From Xenopus tropicalis (Eukaryota; Chordata; Amphibia; Anura; Pipidae): DNA of 64,000 nucleotides. The stretch covers positions 1,635,517-1,699,516 of the forward strand of contig NC_030681.2 of assembly GCF_000004195.4 (NCBI RefSeq), written 5' to 3'. The notes under the pieces are model-generated. The model made no database searches, had not been told where the DNA came from, and saw only the letters and a program-made list of their open reading frames with translations. How positions within the stretch are numbered: the first letter of the stretch is position 1; the number at the start of each line of letters is the position of its first letter. The translations under genes and the position numbers were made by a program. Below are positions 1 to 12,200 of this stretch, in pieces.

Positions 1-795
1 TCACCAGACTCCATGGCGAGGTGATAGTGTGAGGTACCACGGTGAGTCAGATGGTAACTAGCCTTCCCTGCGCTGGATATAGGAACAGTAACAGGCCCAG
101 CTGAAGAATAGCAGGAGTGCCGTAAATACCTGTATATTAGATGAGTCTTTAACTACAGGTAGGCACCCAATAGAAGGAAACTGGATGTAGAGAGAGGTAG
201 TTGCAAACAGGCCGGGGTCAGAACCTGAAGATCAATGTCAGGAGTCAAGCAGAAGGATAAACCCAAGAAACAAGCCGTAATCAGAAGTCCAAGGATCAGA
301 AGTTCAGGAACGCTCAGTGTCAGCCAAAGCCAATGACCTTTTGATCAGCACTGGAGCGTAGGCCTCAACGGCTATTTACGCTAGATGTGCATGCGTCTGA
401 AACCACACGAGAGCTTGCGTACGCATGATCAAATGCGGGCTTGCAACAAAACGTGCGCAATCACTTACGCGCGTGAGTACTGACGCCTAGGTGCTTGACA
501 GCGGACTTGTGAGCACGTGATCGTACATGCGCCGAATATTGGCCGCAGGCGAACTCTGACAGTTGGGTTCAGGATTTGTTTTTTCTATCAGGAAAGAGAT
601 GATTTCTTTCAGCTTTTCTTGGTAGCAAAGCAGATGGCAGATATAGCAGCAGGGTTGTTATCGGGAACAGGAACATGAGAGAGAAAAAAATCCTGGGAGA
701 AAGATGGCAGATACCATCATAATACACAAGAGAAGGGGGATTTACCAGTGGAGTTGTTGGGTGCATAATCATAGGCAAATTAAACCCATAGAAGT
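1..795. other. Upstream DNA, no recognised feature
   Basis: No gene, RNA or clear repeat was recognised. The stretch at about 370-550 is rich in CG-containing words (ACGCGCGTGAG near 468, GCACGTGATC near 513). The latter includes an E-box/HRE-like core, but no functional claim can be made this far upstream. Confidence 0.4.
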
Positions 796-1050
796 AAAGG
801 TGGCCATACACGGGCCAATTCTAGCTGCCGATATTGGTCATTTGGCACAGAGCTTATCTGCCCCTGTATGGGCACGAACGATGGGCCTCTCCAACCAACA
901 TCTTTCCTGAAATTGGGCAGATTTGATTTTTCCGTCAGATTGGGGACTGGATCGGCTCGTTTATATGGTCCCCAAACTGACGGCACCTACACCCGCCGAT
1001 CTAATTCAATCTTTTGGCCCCAGGGCAGGTTGGGATATTGGGAGAAGATC
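796..1050. repeat. Partial interspersed element (GGTGGCCATAC terminus)
   Basis: Begins TAAAGGTGGCCATACACGGG, a terminal motif that recurs at both ends of the element at 3226-3404. No matching opposite end is seen here, so the copy is probably truncated or diverged. The right boundary is approximate. Confidence 0.45.
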
Positions 1051-2023
1051 CGTTTGCTTGGCAACTTTATATCTTCCAAAGAATCCATAAAGAACTGTCC
1101 CAAATTTTGAGAGAAACTGGGAACCCCTACTTAAGAGAGTAGGCCACGCAAATGAAAAATATGTTGAATAAAGTGATGTTGGGAAAGTTCTGTGGCTGAG
1201 GGAAGTTGGCCTAAAGGCATAAAGTGGGCCATCTTACTGAAACTGGCACCAAATAAAGCCTCTGAACAAGATATTTTGTTCTTGGGGCCTAAAGTAAGGA
1301 ATGCTCTTGTTTACTTAGAGAATATGGAATACTTATCCAAATAATTCCAGTTCCACCTTTTTTTTTATTTTGCCCAAAGAATAGAGGCTGAAGGCCAAAA
1401 CATTGTTAGATTATGGCCAGGGCTGGTGCCTATATATAAATAAGGCCCTGATTGCAGCAATATTCCATGTCACATAGGCTGCCCATGTAGCATGGGAAGG
1501 CCTAAAGCCAGGGCTGATTTTAGGGGATTTTAGTGGGTGATGCAGTCGGGTGTACCTTGGCACTGGGAACCCCAGGATGGAAAAGCAATTCCAGGGGCAT
1601 GGGCATTCAGGTGGCATTGCTTTCCCATTGGGGCACAGGAGCTGGTAAGGCAGGACATGACAGGATACACAAGTAGTAGTAGTTACATGGAGTCGCCTAC
1701 TAGGGCTGAGATGTACATCAGCTCTCTGGGGATGTCTAGAAAGAGCGCAGACTCCTGAGCAATGTTTCCTTCCCAGTTCTTCCCAGTGTTTGGATTCTCA
1801 CCCTGTATTTGTGGGCAGTGAGTATGGGGTTTGTCCGGCTCTCGCTGCCTTATTCCTAACCGTTACAACCAATGACAGGAGGTGGCGGGGAGGTTCTATT
1901 GCTGGGTCCCAATAAATCCTCTTACTGTCTCCAGCGGCCAGTAGGTGCCGTCCCAGAGCTATTCATTTCCCTTTCTCTCACGTGCTCCCCATGCTTTCAG
2001 CCTGACCTTCCTCCTCATACATC
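1051..2023. other. Upstream DNA, no recognised feature
   Basis: Moderately AT-rich unique-looking sequence, including a short TATATATAAATAAG near 1429. I see no gene, RNA or repeat structure. Confidence 0.35.
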
Positions 2024-2748
2024 CTGCACTGTGTATGGCTTATGTACCGGGGGCCTGTTATTCCCCCCCCCCCCCCTGCACTGTGTATGGCTTATGTACC
2101 GGGGGCCTGTTATTCCCCCCCCCCCCGCACTGTGTATGGCTTATGCACCGGGGGTCTGTTATTCCCCCCCCCCTGCACTGTGTATGGCTTATGCACCGGG
2201 GGTCTGTTATTCCCCCCCCCCCCTGCACTGTGTATGGCTTATGTACCGGGGGCCTGTTATCCCCCCCCCCGCACTGTGTATGGCTTATGTACCGGGGGCC
2301 TGTTATCCCCCCCCCCCCTGCACTGTGTATGGCTTATGCACCGGGGGCCTGCCTGCTATTCCCCCCCCGCACTGTGTATGGCTTATGTACCGGGGGCCTG
2401 CCTGCTATTCCCCCCCTGCACTGTGTATGGCTTATGTACCGGGGGCCTGTTATTCCCCCCCCTGCACTGTGTATGGCTTATGCACCGGGGGCCTGCCTGC
2501 TATTCCCCCCCCTGCACTGTGTATGGCTTATGCACCGGGGGCCTGCCTGCTATTCCTCCCCCCCTGCACTGTGTATGGCTTATGTACCGGGGGCCTGTTA
2601 TTCCCCCCCCTGCACTGTGTATGGCTTATGCACCGGGGGCCTGCCTGCTATTCCCCCCCTGCACTGTGTATGGCTTATGCACCGGGGGCCTGCCTGCTAT
2701 TCCACCCCCCCAATGTGTATGGTTTATGCACCGGGGGCCTGCCTGCTA
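2024..2748 (+). repeat. ~48-bp minisatellite, about 15 copies, with variable poly-C
   Basis: Unit core is CACTGTGTATGGCTTATG, then an ACCGGGGG(C/T)CTG block, then a C run of 6-14. Later copies have an extra GCCT insertion (CTGCCTGCTATTC). Length variation is mostly in the C run. Open frames in all three forward frames here arise from the repeat. Confidence 0.95.
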
Positions 2749-2964
2749 AATGTATGTTGCACACAGTACGTGGGGTGTCAGGTAGTGGGTCGGTAGTTTA
2801 TCAGCATGTGGTACCCCCGGTTCATGTGTTACTGTGAGTTGTGCAGCCAATTACTGGGGTGATCAGTCTCTTTTGGGGTTGCGTTATCTATAGGCTGGGC
2901 TTATCTATAGGGATAATTAGGGATATATGAGCCAGTGGGAGGCAGTATAGGGGGTGCTGTATGG

Positions 2965-3040
2965 AGAAGGAGGAGGGCTTGTACAGCGCTGCGGAATATG
3001 TTGGAGCTTTATAAATAAATGTTAATAATAATAATAAATG
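2965..3040 (+). repeat. 3' tail of an interspersed retroelement
   Basis: Contains TACAGCGCTGCGGAATATG then TTATAAATAAATG and an (AAT)n tail. This terminal sequence is common in frog genomes. The family assignment is from memory and not certain. Confidence 0.5.
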
Positions 3041-3225
3041 TAGAATCATTAGTATTTGCTGTTGAATTATTCTCCCTAAAAATTGAAGAAATGTAACTTA
3101 AGCTGCTTTTCAAGGCTGTGCGAGAGAACAAGCGGCAGCCAATCAGGAGCTGGGCAGACCTGACAGGGAACCACAGTTCATTGTTTCCTGTGTGAAGGCA
3201 GAGCTGTGATTGGCTGCCAACATCT

Positions 3226-3404
3226 AAAGCTGGCCATACATATAAAGATGATCAGGCCAGCTACTGTATGAGATCACAATGATGGGGATACAGGCCATTG
3301 GCTGATCCTGCCCAAACAATATCTGCCCAATCTCAGCCAGATATCGGTCAGCAGGCAGGAGGGCCCCATACATGGCTAGAAGGATGCGTATGGCCACCTT
3401 AACT
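3226..3404. mobile_element. MITE-like element, about 180 bp, with terminal inverted repeats
   Basis: Left end AAAGCTGGCCATACATAT and the reverse complement of the right end (TAAGGTGGCCATACGCAT) match over most of their length. No coding capacity. The same terminal motif begins the partial element at 796. Confidence 0.65.
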
Positions 3405-4084
3405 GTACATCTGGGCAAAGGCCATTCCGGCCACGGGATTTCTGCTAAGCCCAGCTGGGAGCAGGCCCGGCTTTATCCATCATTGCCTACAGGGGGAGCG
3501 GGGCAGTCACAAACCCTACTTGCCCCTTTAAGGGAACAATGGAGAGGCTAAGCACACAGGGGGGGCTGCCAGTGCGCGGGGGGGGGGAAATGTGAGGGGG
3601 GAATGGGGAATGTGTTTGAACAATGGCACTTATTTGTCTCCGTGTAATCGCGTGCTGATAACCAGCTCATCGGGAGGCTTTCATGGCAGCCGAGTGTGGC
3701 CCTTTGCCCATTCTTGCCTAATCTCTAGTGTTCCAGGTGATTACAGCTCATTTCCTCCGCCGGGCCCAGCATTCCTCCCATTATCCACAGTCACATGGGG
3801 GCAAATGGAGGCTTCTCATTCCCCCCAGCATCACCGCCCAACACCTCAGCATGCTCTCTGTGGCACCCCAACCACTGGGCACCCCAACCACAGGGCACCA
3901 CAACCCTAGGGCACCAGTGCTAGGGGCAGTGTATATAGGGAGCACATACCTATAGCCACCCTAAGGGAGGTCAGGCCACATGGGTGGGCAAAGCTACATC
4001 TCTCTGTAGGTAACATGGCCAGATAGGTATTACTACTGTCTGAATGTAGTAGCATTCCCTTAGTGGGCTATCCTGCATCTCCCC
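3405..4084. other. Upstream DNA, no recognised feature
   Basis: Mixed sequence with a G run near 3581 and a small ACCCCAACCAC direct repeat near 3865-3905. Nothing gene-like is visible. Confidence 0.35.
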
Positions 4085-5525
4085 TACTATACCTGCTATG
4101 CCACAGCCCCAGTCCCTTCCCAGAGGCTATTATCCCCCCCCCCCCACTGCTACTATAGGCACCATCTCTCCCTACTATACCTGCTATCCCACAGCCCCAG
4201 TCCCTTCCCAGAGGCTATTATCCCCCACTGCTACTATAGGCACCATCTCTCCCTACTATACCTGCTATCCCACAGCCCCAGTCCCTTCCCAGAGGCTATT
4301 ATCCCACTGCTACTATAGGCACCATCTCTCCCTACTATACCTGCTATCCCACAGCCCCAGTCCCTTCCCAGAGGCTATTATCCCCCACTGCTACTATAGG
4401 CACCATCTCTCCCTACTATACCTGCTATCCCACAGCCCCAGTCCCTTCCCAGAGGCTATTATCCCCCACTGCTACTATAGGCACCATCTCTCCCTACTAT
4501 ACCTGCTATCCCACAGCCCCAGTCCCTTCCCAGAGGCTATTATCCCCCCACTGCTACTATAGGCACCATCTCTCCCTACTATACCTGCTATCCCACAGCC
4601 CCAGTCCCTTCCCAGAGGCTATTACCCCCCCCCCACTGCTACTATAGGCACCATCTCTCCCTACTATACCTGCTATGCCACAGCCCCAGTCCCTTCCCAG
4701 AGGCTATTATCCCCCCACTGCTACTATAGGCACCATCTCTCCCTACTATACCTGCTATCCCACAGCCCCAGTCCCTTCCCAGAGGCTATTATCCCCCCAC
4801 TGCTACTATAGGCACCATCTCTCCCTACTATACCTGCTATCCCACAGCCCCAGTCCCTTCCCAGAGGCTATTATCCCCCCCACTGCTACTATAGGCACCA
4901 TCTCTCCCTACTATACCTGCTATCCCACAGCCCCAGTCCCTTCCCAGAGGCTATTATCCCCCACTGCTACTATAGGCACCATCTCTCCCTACTATACCTG
5001 CTATCCCACAGCCCCAGTCCCTTCCCAGAGGCTATTATCCCACTGCTACTATAGGCACCATCTCTCCCTACTATACCTGCTATCCCACAGCCCCAGTCCC
5101 TTCCCAGAGGCTATTATCCCCCCACTGCTACTATAGGCACCATCTCTCCCTACTATACCTGCTATCCCACAGCCCCAGTCCCTTCCCAGAGGCTATTATC
5201 CCCCCACTGCTACTATAGGCACCATCTCTCCCTACTATACCTGCTATCCCACAGCCCAGTCCCTTCCCAGAGGCTATTATCCCCCCACTGCTACTATAGG
5301 CACCATCTCTCCCTACTATACCTGCTATCCCACAGCCCCAGTCCCTTCCCAGAGGCTATTATCCCCCCACTGCTACTATAGGCACCATCTCTCCCTACTA
5401 TACCTGCTATCCCACAGCCCCAGTACCTTCCCAGAGGCTATTATCCCCCCACTGCTACTATAGGCACCATCTCTCCCTACTATACCTGCTATCCCACAGC
5501 CCCAGTCCCTTCCCAGAGGCTATAA
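4085..5525 (+). repeat. ~80-bp minisatellite, about 18 copies (array A of a flanking pair)
   Basis: Unit contains CTATCCCACAGCCCCAGTCC, CTTCCCAGAGGCTATTATCC, a variable C run, and ACTGCTACTATAGGCACC. Copies are nearly identical apart from C-run length. The same unit in the same orientation forms the array at 61,146-62,706, on the other side of vegfa. The array ends about 160 bp before the promoter GC boxes. Confidence 0.97.
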
Positions 5526-5686
5526 TTAACCCTTAGTGCTACTATAGGTGCCATAGTATTATCCTTAGTGTTGTTACTATGGGGGTAGGGGGAGCCCGGT
5601 TGCTGCGGTGGGGCTGCCGGGAAGGGAAGGCAGGGGGAGCTGTAGAAAGGTACGAGTCTTATAGCACAGGCTCTGCTGTGTAAGGA

Positions 5687-5760
5687 GGCGGGGCTGGGCC
5701 GGGCATAGTTGGGGGCGGGGCTAGGCGGCGGGGGGCGGGACTAGGCGGCGGGGGGCGGGG
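5687..5760 (+). promoter_or_regulatory. vegfa: Putative vegfa core promoter: cluster of four GC boxes
   Basis: Four GGGGCGGG-type Sp1 sites lie at about 5687, 5711, 5731 and 5751, the last two inside a 20-bp tandem duplication. No TATA box is evident nearby. Mammalian VEGFA has a similar TATA-less, Sp1-rich proximal promoter. The G runs also give quadruplex potential on this strand. The transcription start itself is inferred, probably just downstream. Confidence 0.65.
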
Positions 5761-5921
5761 CTCTGCCCAGTTGGCTATCCTGCGATCAGAACCGGAGCTG
5801 ACACAGACAGAAGAGCGCAGTGAAACAGGAGAAGCCGCCGAGGCGCAGGGATCGATTTGCCTTTGGATCGGCCGGTACCATTGGATAGAGGAGGGCAGGA
5901 TTGTACCCCGGGCAGGTTGGC

Positions 5922-5939
5922 ATGTACAGTTGGCAGTGA
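5922..5939 (+). other. uORF 1 in vegfa leader (5 codons)
   Basis: ATG followed by four sense codons and TGA. It is too short to make a stable product but could reduce scanning to the main ATG if it lies in the mature leader. Confidence 0.4.
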
Positions 5940-5979
5940 GTGTGGGAGAGAAGCCCCCGGGCCGGGGCAGTTACCCGCG

Positions 5980-5988
5980 ATGCATTGA
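5980..5988 (+). other. uORF 2 in vegfa leader (minimal ATG-CAT-TGA)
   Basis: A two-codon upstream frame; only a translational role is conceivable. Confidence 0.35.
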
Positions 5989-6066
5989 GAGTTGCTGGAA
6001 CTTTGCTGGGATCTTGTTACATTGTATCTGTTACACTGTTACACTGTAGCCTCACCGACCGGGATT

Positions 6067-6102
6067 ATGTGGCCGCTTGTGGCAGCTGTGGGGGCTGACT
6101 GA
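6067..6102 (+). other. uORF 3 in vegfa leader (11 codons)
   Basis: Reads MWPLVAAVGAD then TGA, ending 98 nt before the vegfa ATG. Such a spacing would permit reinitiation. Confidence 0.4.
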
Positions 6103-6200
6103 GGGCCCGACCGACCGCGACCGACTCACACACTGGGGGAGCCGGGACTGCTCCCTAACCTTGGGTTCCCCCCATTCCCTGAGCCCCCCACCGGAAAATC

Positions 6201-6266
6201 ATGAACTTTCTGCCGAGCTGGATCCACTGGGGCTTGGCTGTATTGCTCTACATACCCCATGCCCAG
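6201..6266 (+). CDS. vegfa: vegfa coding exon 1 (signal peptide)
   Basis: Codes residues 1-22, beginning [19 protein letters not shown], a hydrophobic signal sequence clearly like the mammalian VEGF-A start. The exon ends in phase 0 at CAG followed by a strong donor GTAAGT. Its 66 coding nt equal the human exon 1 coding length. The exon continues upstream as 5' UTR. It is followed by an unusually long intron 1 of 22.2 kb; mammalian intron 1 is around 1 kb. Confidence 0.97.
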
Positions 6267-9200
6267 GTAAGTGCCACAGGGATGTGCCCTGCCGGGGGTA
6301 TTACATGGGGCAAATGTGGCTTTTGCTGCTACACATTCTCAGTACTTTCCACAATGGATCAGAAAATACCAAGTGGAGTAATAGTATTTAATACTCTTCA
6401 GTTACCCACACTGCCCTGCTGCTATTATTATTATTATTATTTGTGGGTATTAGTGGTGCTGGTTGTCTAATTAGTCTGGAGATTGCTAGGATTCCTGCTC
6501 CTATGAGGAATGGGGACAGGGCTATGGCAGCAGCGGAGAGGCCCCTATGGAACTGGTTAGAGGGCAACGCTGTGGCTGGCAGCCTGGGCCAGAGAGACGG
6601 AGCATTGGGCAACTAACTGCAATAAGGGATCAGATTGCATCAGGATTTGCTTGTGGGGATCGCCCCCTAGCAGATGGGATCAGTGAATGCCGGGCAGGCG
6701 TAACGAGGGCAGTGTCGGGTGTGTGAGAGGGGCATCTCCAGGTAGCCCCTGCCGTATTTACTAACACCGGCTATCTATGAACAGATGGTCAGCTTCTCCG
6801 TACGATCCTCGTGCTGCTACTTTGTAACACTGCCACCATTCAGCGCTCCGTGTCCCAGTGTGGCACCGGGAGATGGCATGGCTGCCTTTGTATGGCTTTG
6901 GGAGCAGTGGGCATTGGAGCTTGTACCATTTGCCCTAGGGCACTTGTACCGACAAACTATTACTCCCAGGCTGTGTGGCACCGGGAGATGGCATGGCTGC
7001 CTTTGTATGGCTTTATATGGGGGACGTGGTGTTTGGGGGCATTAGAGCTTGTACCATTTGCCCTAGGGCACTTGTACCGACAAACTATTACTCCCAGTCT
7101 GTGTGGCACCGGGAGATGGCATGGCTGCCTTTGTATGGTGCTATATGGGGGAAGTGGTGTTTGGGGGCATTAGAGCTTGTACCATTTACCCTAGGGCACT
7201 TGTACCGACAAACTATTACTCCCAGGCTGTGTGGCACCGGGAGATGGCATGGCTGCCTTTGTATGGTGCTATATGGGGGAAGTGGTGTTTGGGGGCATTG
7301 GCGCTTGTACCATTTACCCTAGGGCACTTGTACCGACAAACTATTACTCCCAGGCTGTGTGGCACCGGGAGATGGCATGGCTGCCTTTGTATGGCTTTAT
7401 ATGGGGGACGTGGTGTTTGGGGGCATTGGCGCTTGTACCATTTGCCCTAGGGCACTTGTACCGACAAACTATTACTCCCAGGCTGTGTGGCACCGGGAGA
7501 TGGCATGGCTGCCTTTGTATGGTGCTATATGGGGGAAGTGGTGTTTGGGGGCATTGGCGCTTGTACCATTTGCCCTAGGGCACTTGTACCGACAAACTCT
7601 ATTTCCCTCATCTTCCTCATGATCTCATGACAAAGGAAAAAAAGTTCAGTGGAAATCTGAGTTGTGCCTAATTATATTGGGAATAGGGATTCTTAATGAG
7701 TCTGTGCCCAGGCGTCAGCGTGTAGAGCGTGAATTTAACCCCTGGCAGCAGCAAGAGTTAACAGCAGCAGTTCGGTGGCCTTGGCATATCCCCACAGCCG
7801 CGCAGGGGCTCCTTAAGAATTCATTTGAGCTGCCGGCCTGTAGCGCCTCTGCTATTCTTAGGTACACTAAAGAGTTAAATGTTGTCTTCCTATACATACC
7901 CACGGAGTAGGGTTCTGCCCGGCTCTGAGTGCAGGAGTTGTGGGGAAAGGAATATAAAACTGATTTCTACGCCGGCCATCAAGTCTATGGAATGACGGGT
8001 ACCTATAGTAATAGTGAGGAGAGTAGTCTATATAGGGAGCAACTGCTGGGGGGCCCAGGAGGGGAACTAATAAGCATTTTCCATCAATTATTTGAAATCT
8101 TATTCCCAAAGTGTAGTGGCCCTTAAATTGATTTTCATGTGGGGCCCAATTCTAATTATGCCACTGGTTGCAGTACCTGAAGTATCAATGGGGTTATAGG
8201 GCAACAGCACCCATAGTAACAATGGGATAATGGCACATCATCACCTGTAGCTACAACGATGAGTATAGCACATGAGCACCTATAGTAACAATATAGATAT
8301 TAGTATGGGATCACCTATGGTAACTATGGATATTAGTATGGGATCACCTATAGTAACAATATGGATATTAGTATGGGATCACCTATAGTAACAATATGGA
8401 TATTAGTATGGGATCACCTATAGTAACAATATGGATATTAGTATGGGGTCACCTATAGTAACAATATGGATATTAGTATGGGGTCACCTATAGTAACAAT
8501 ATGGATATTAGTATGGGATCACCTATAGTAACAATATGGATATTAGTATGGGGTCACCTATAGTAACAATATGGATATTTAGTATGTGATCACCTATAGT
8601 AACAATATGGATATTAGTATGGGGTCACCTATAGTAACAATATGGATATTAGTATGGGATCACCTATAGTAACAATATGGATATTAGTATGGGGTCACCT
8701 ATAGTAACAATATGGATATTAGTATGGGGTCACCTATAGTAACAATATGGATATTAGTATGGGATCACCTATAGTTACAATGTGGATATTAGTATGGGAT
8801 CACCTATAGTAACAATGTGGATATTAGTATGGGATCACCTATAGTAACAATATGGATATTAGTATGGGGTCACCTATAGTAACAATATGGATATTAGTAT
8901 GGGATCACCTATAGTAACAATGTGGATATTAGTATGGGATCACCTATAGTAACAATATGGGTATTAGTATGGGATCACCTATAGTAACAATATGGATATT
9001 AGTGTGGGATCACCTATAGTAACAATGTGGATATTAGTGTGGGATCACCTATAGTAACAATGTGGATATTAGTGTGGGATCACCTATAGTAACAATGTGG
9101 ATATTAGTGTGGGATCACCTATAGTAACAATGTGGATATTAGTGTGGGATCACCTATAGTAACAATATCGGTATTAGTATGGGGTCACCTATAGTAACTA

Positions 9201-12200
9201 TGGATATTAGTATGGGGTCACCTATAGTAACAATATGGATATTACTCTGGGGTCACCTATAGTAACAATATGGATATTAGTATGGGGTCACCTATGGTAA
9301 CTATGGATATTAGTATGGGGGTCACCTATAGTAACAATATAGCTATTCATGTGGGGTCACCTATAGCGGCAGTATATATATATATATATATATATTAGTG
9401 TGGGAGCACCTATAGTAGCTATGTAGATCGCCGTATGGGGTCACCTATAGCAACAATATAGATTTTAGTATGGGGGTCACCTATAGCTACAATGTGGCTA
9501 TTAGTATGGGGGTCACCTATAGCAACAGTGTGGATATTAGTATGGGATCGCCTATAGTGTCAATGGAGATATTTGTGTGGGATCACCTATAGTAACAATA
9601 TGGATATTTGTATGGGATCACCTATATCAACAATATAGATATTCGCATGAGGTGGCCTATAGGAACAATTTAGATATTCGTATGGGGTCACCTATAGCAG
9701 CAATATAGATATTAGTATGGGGTCGCCTGTAGCAACAATGGAGATATAAGGATGGGACCACCTATAGCAACAATGGAGATATTAGGATGGGATCACCTAT
9801 ATTAACAATTTAGGTATTAGTGTGGGGTCACCTATAGTAACAATATAGATACTAGTGTGGGGTCACCTATAGCAGCAATAAAGATATTAGTATGGGGGGG
9901 TCACCTATAGCAACAATATAGACGGTAGTATGGGGGTCACCTATAGCTACAATGGGGATATTCGGGTGGGATCACCTATAGCAACAATGGAGATATTAGG
10001 GTGGGATCACCTATAGCAACAATGGAGATACTAGGATAGTAACAATATACAGTAGGTGTTAGTGTGGGGGTCACCTATAGCAACAATATAGATATAGGTA
10101 AGGGTTGCCTATAGTAACAATGGAGATATTCGTGTGGGGTCACCTATAGCAACAATGGAGATATTAGTATGGGATCACCTATAGTAACAATAGAGATGTT
10201 GGCACGTGGGAACCTATAATAACAATAGAGATATTGGCACAGGGGCACCTATAGTAACAATAGAGGCACCTATAGTGACAGTGTGAATGGATGTGCCCTG
10301 CCTGGGAGATGACATGTATCAAACAGGTATGGACCCTTTCATATCCGCGTTGCTCTGCTGTTGGTCCTTAAACGTTCATTAACACTAAGGCTGCCAGTTG
10401 GTGCTGGTACTGAAGCCCAGAGATAAAACCGTCCTGCCCTGGGGATACGTATATATGTATATATATAAACAGTGTATTGTACGTCTTACCCAGGGGGTAC
10501 GTATATATAAACAGTGCATCGTCCGTCTTACCCAGGGGGTACGTATATATAAACAGTGCATCGTCCGTCTTACCCAGGGGGTACGTATATATAAACAGTG
10601 CATCGTCCGTCTTACCCAGGGGGTACGTATATATAAACAGTGCATCGTCCGTCTTACCCAGGGGGTACGTATATATAAACAGTGCATCGTCCGTCTTACC
10701 CAGGGGGTACGTATATATAAACAGTGCATCGTCCGTCTTACCCAGGGGGTACGTATATATAAACAGTGCATCGTCCGTCATACCCAGGGGGTACGTATAT
10801 ATAAACAGTGCATCGTCCGTCATACCCAGGGGGTACGTATATATAAACAGTGTATCGTCCGTCATACCCAGGGGGTACGTATATATAAACAGTGCATCGT
10901 CCGTCATACCCAGGGGGTACGTATATATAAACAGTGCATCACCCGTCTTACCCAGGGGGTACGTATATATAAACAGTGCATCGTCCGTCATACCCAGGGG
11001 GTACATATATATAAACAGTGCATCGTCCGTCATACCCAGGGGGTACGTATATATAAACAGTGCATCGTCCGTCATACCCAGGGGGTACGTATATATAAAC
11101 AGTGCATCACCCGTCTTACCCAGGGGGTACGTATATATATACAGTGCATCGTCCGTCATACCCAGGGGGTGGGTATATATAAACTGTATCGTCCGTCATA
11201 CCCAGGGGGTACGTATATATAAACAGTGCGTCACCCGTCTTACCCAGGGGGTACGTATATATAAACAGTGCATCGTCCGTCTTACCCAGGGGGTACGTAT
11301 ATATAAACAGTGTATCGTCCGTCTTACCCAGGGGGTACGTATATATAAACAGTGGATCGTCCGTCTTACCCAGGGGGTACGTATATATAAACAGTGCGTC
11401 ACCCGTCTTACCCAGGGGGTACGTATATATAAACAGTGCATCGTCCGTCTTACCCAGGGGGTACGTATATATAAACAGTGTATCGTCCGTCTTACCCAGG
11501 GGGTACGTATATATAAACAGTGCGTCTTACCCAGGGGGTACGTATATATAAACAGTGTATCGTCCGTCTTACCCAGGGGGTACGTATATATAAACAGTGC
11601 GTCTTACCCAGGGGGTACGTATATATAAACAGTGCATCGTCCGTCTTACCCAGGGGGTACGTATATATAAACAGTGGATCGTCCGTCTTACCCAGGGGGT
11701 ACGTATATATAAACAGTGCGTCACCCGTCTTACCCAGGGGTACGTATATATAAACAGTGCATCGTCCGTCTTACCCAGGGGGTACGTATATATAAACAGT
11801 GTATCGTCCGTCTTACCCAGGGGGTACGTATATATAAACAGTGCGTCTTACCCAGGGGGTACGTATATATAAACAGTGTATCGTCCGTCTTACCCAGGGG
11901 GTACGTATATATAAACAGTGCGTCTTACCCAGGGGGTACGTATATATAAACAGTGTATCGTCCGTCTTACCCAGGGGGTACGTATATATAAACAGTGTAT
12001 CGTCCGTCTTACCCAGGGGGTACGTATATATAAACAGTGCGCCACCTGTCTTACCCAGGGGGTACATATATATAAACAGTGCGTCTTACCCAGGGGGTAC
12101 GTATATATTAACAGTGCGTCTTACCCAGGGGGTACGTATATATAAAAAGTGTATCACCCGTCTTACCCAGGGGGTACGTATATATAAACAGTGTGTCTTA

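Larger units (their letters stand above)
5761..6200 (+). other. vegfa: Probable vegfa 5' UTR (start uncertain)
   Basis: GC-rich leader of about 440 nt between the GC boxes and the start codon, shorter than the ~1 kb mammalian leader. It contains three upstream ATGs, each with a very short frame. A TGA at 6180-6182 is in frame with the main ATG, so an N-terminally extended form starting farther upstream is not possible in this unspliced arrangement. The 5' boundary is a guess from promoter position. Confidence 0.5.

Noticed and set aside
500..525. Hypoxia-response element (GCACGTG) upstream
   Set aside because: A single short motif about 5.7 kb from the start codon; such cores occur often by chance and no partner site is seen.
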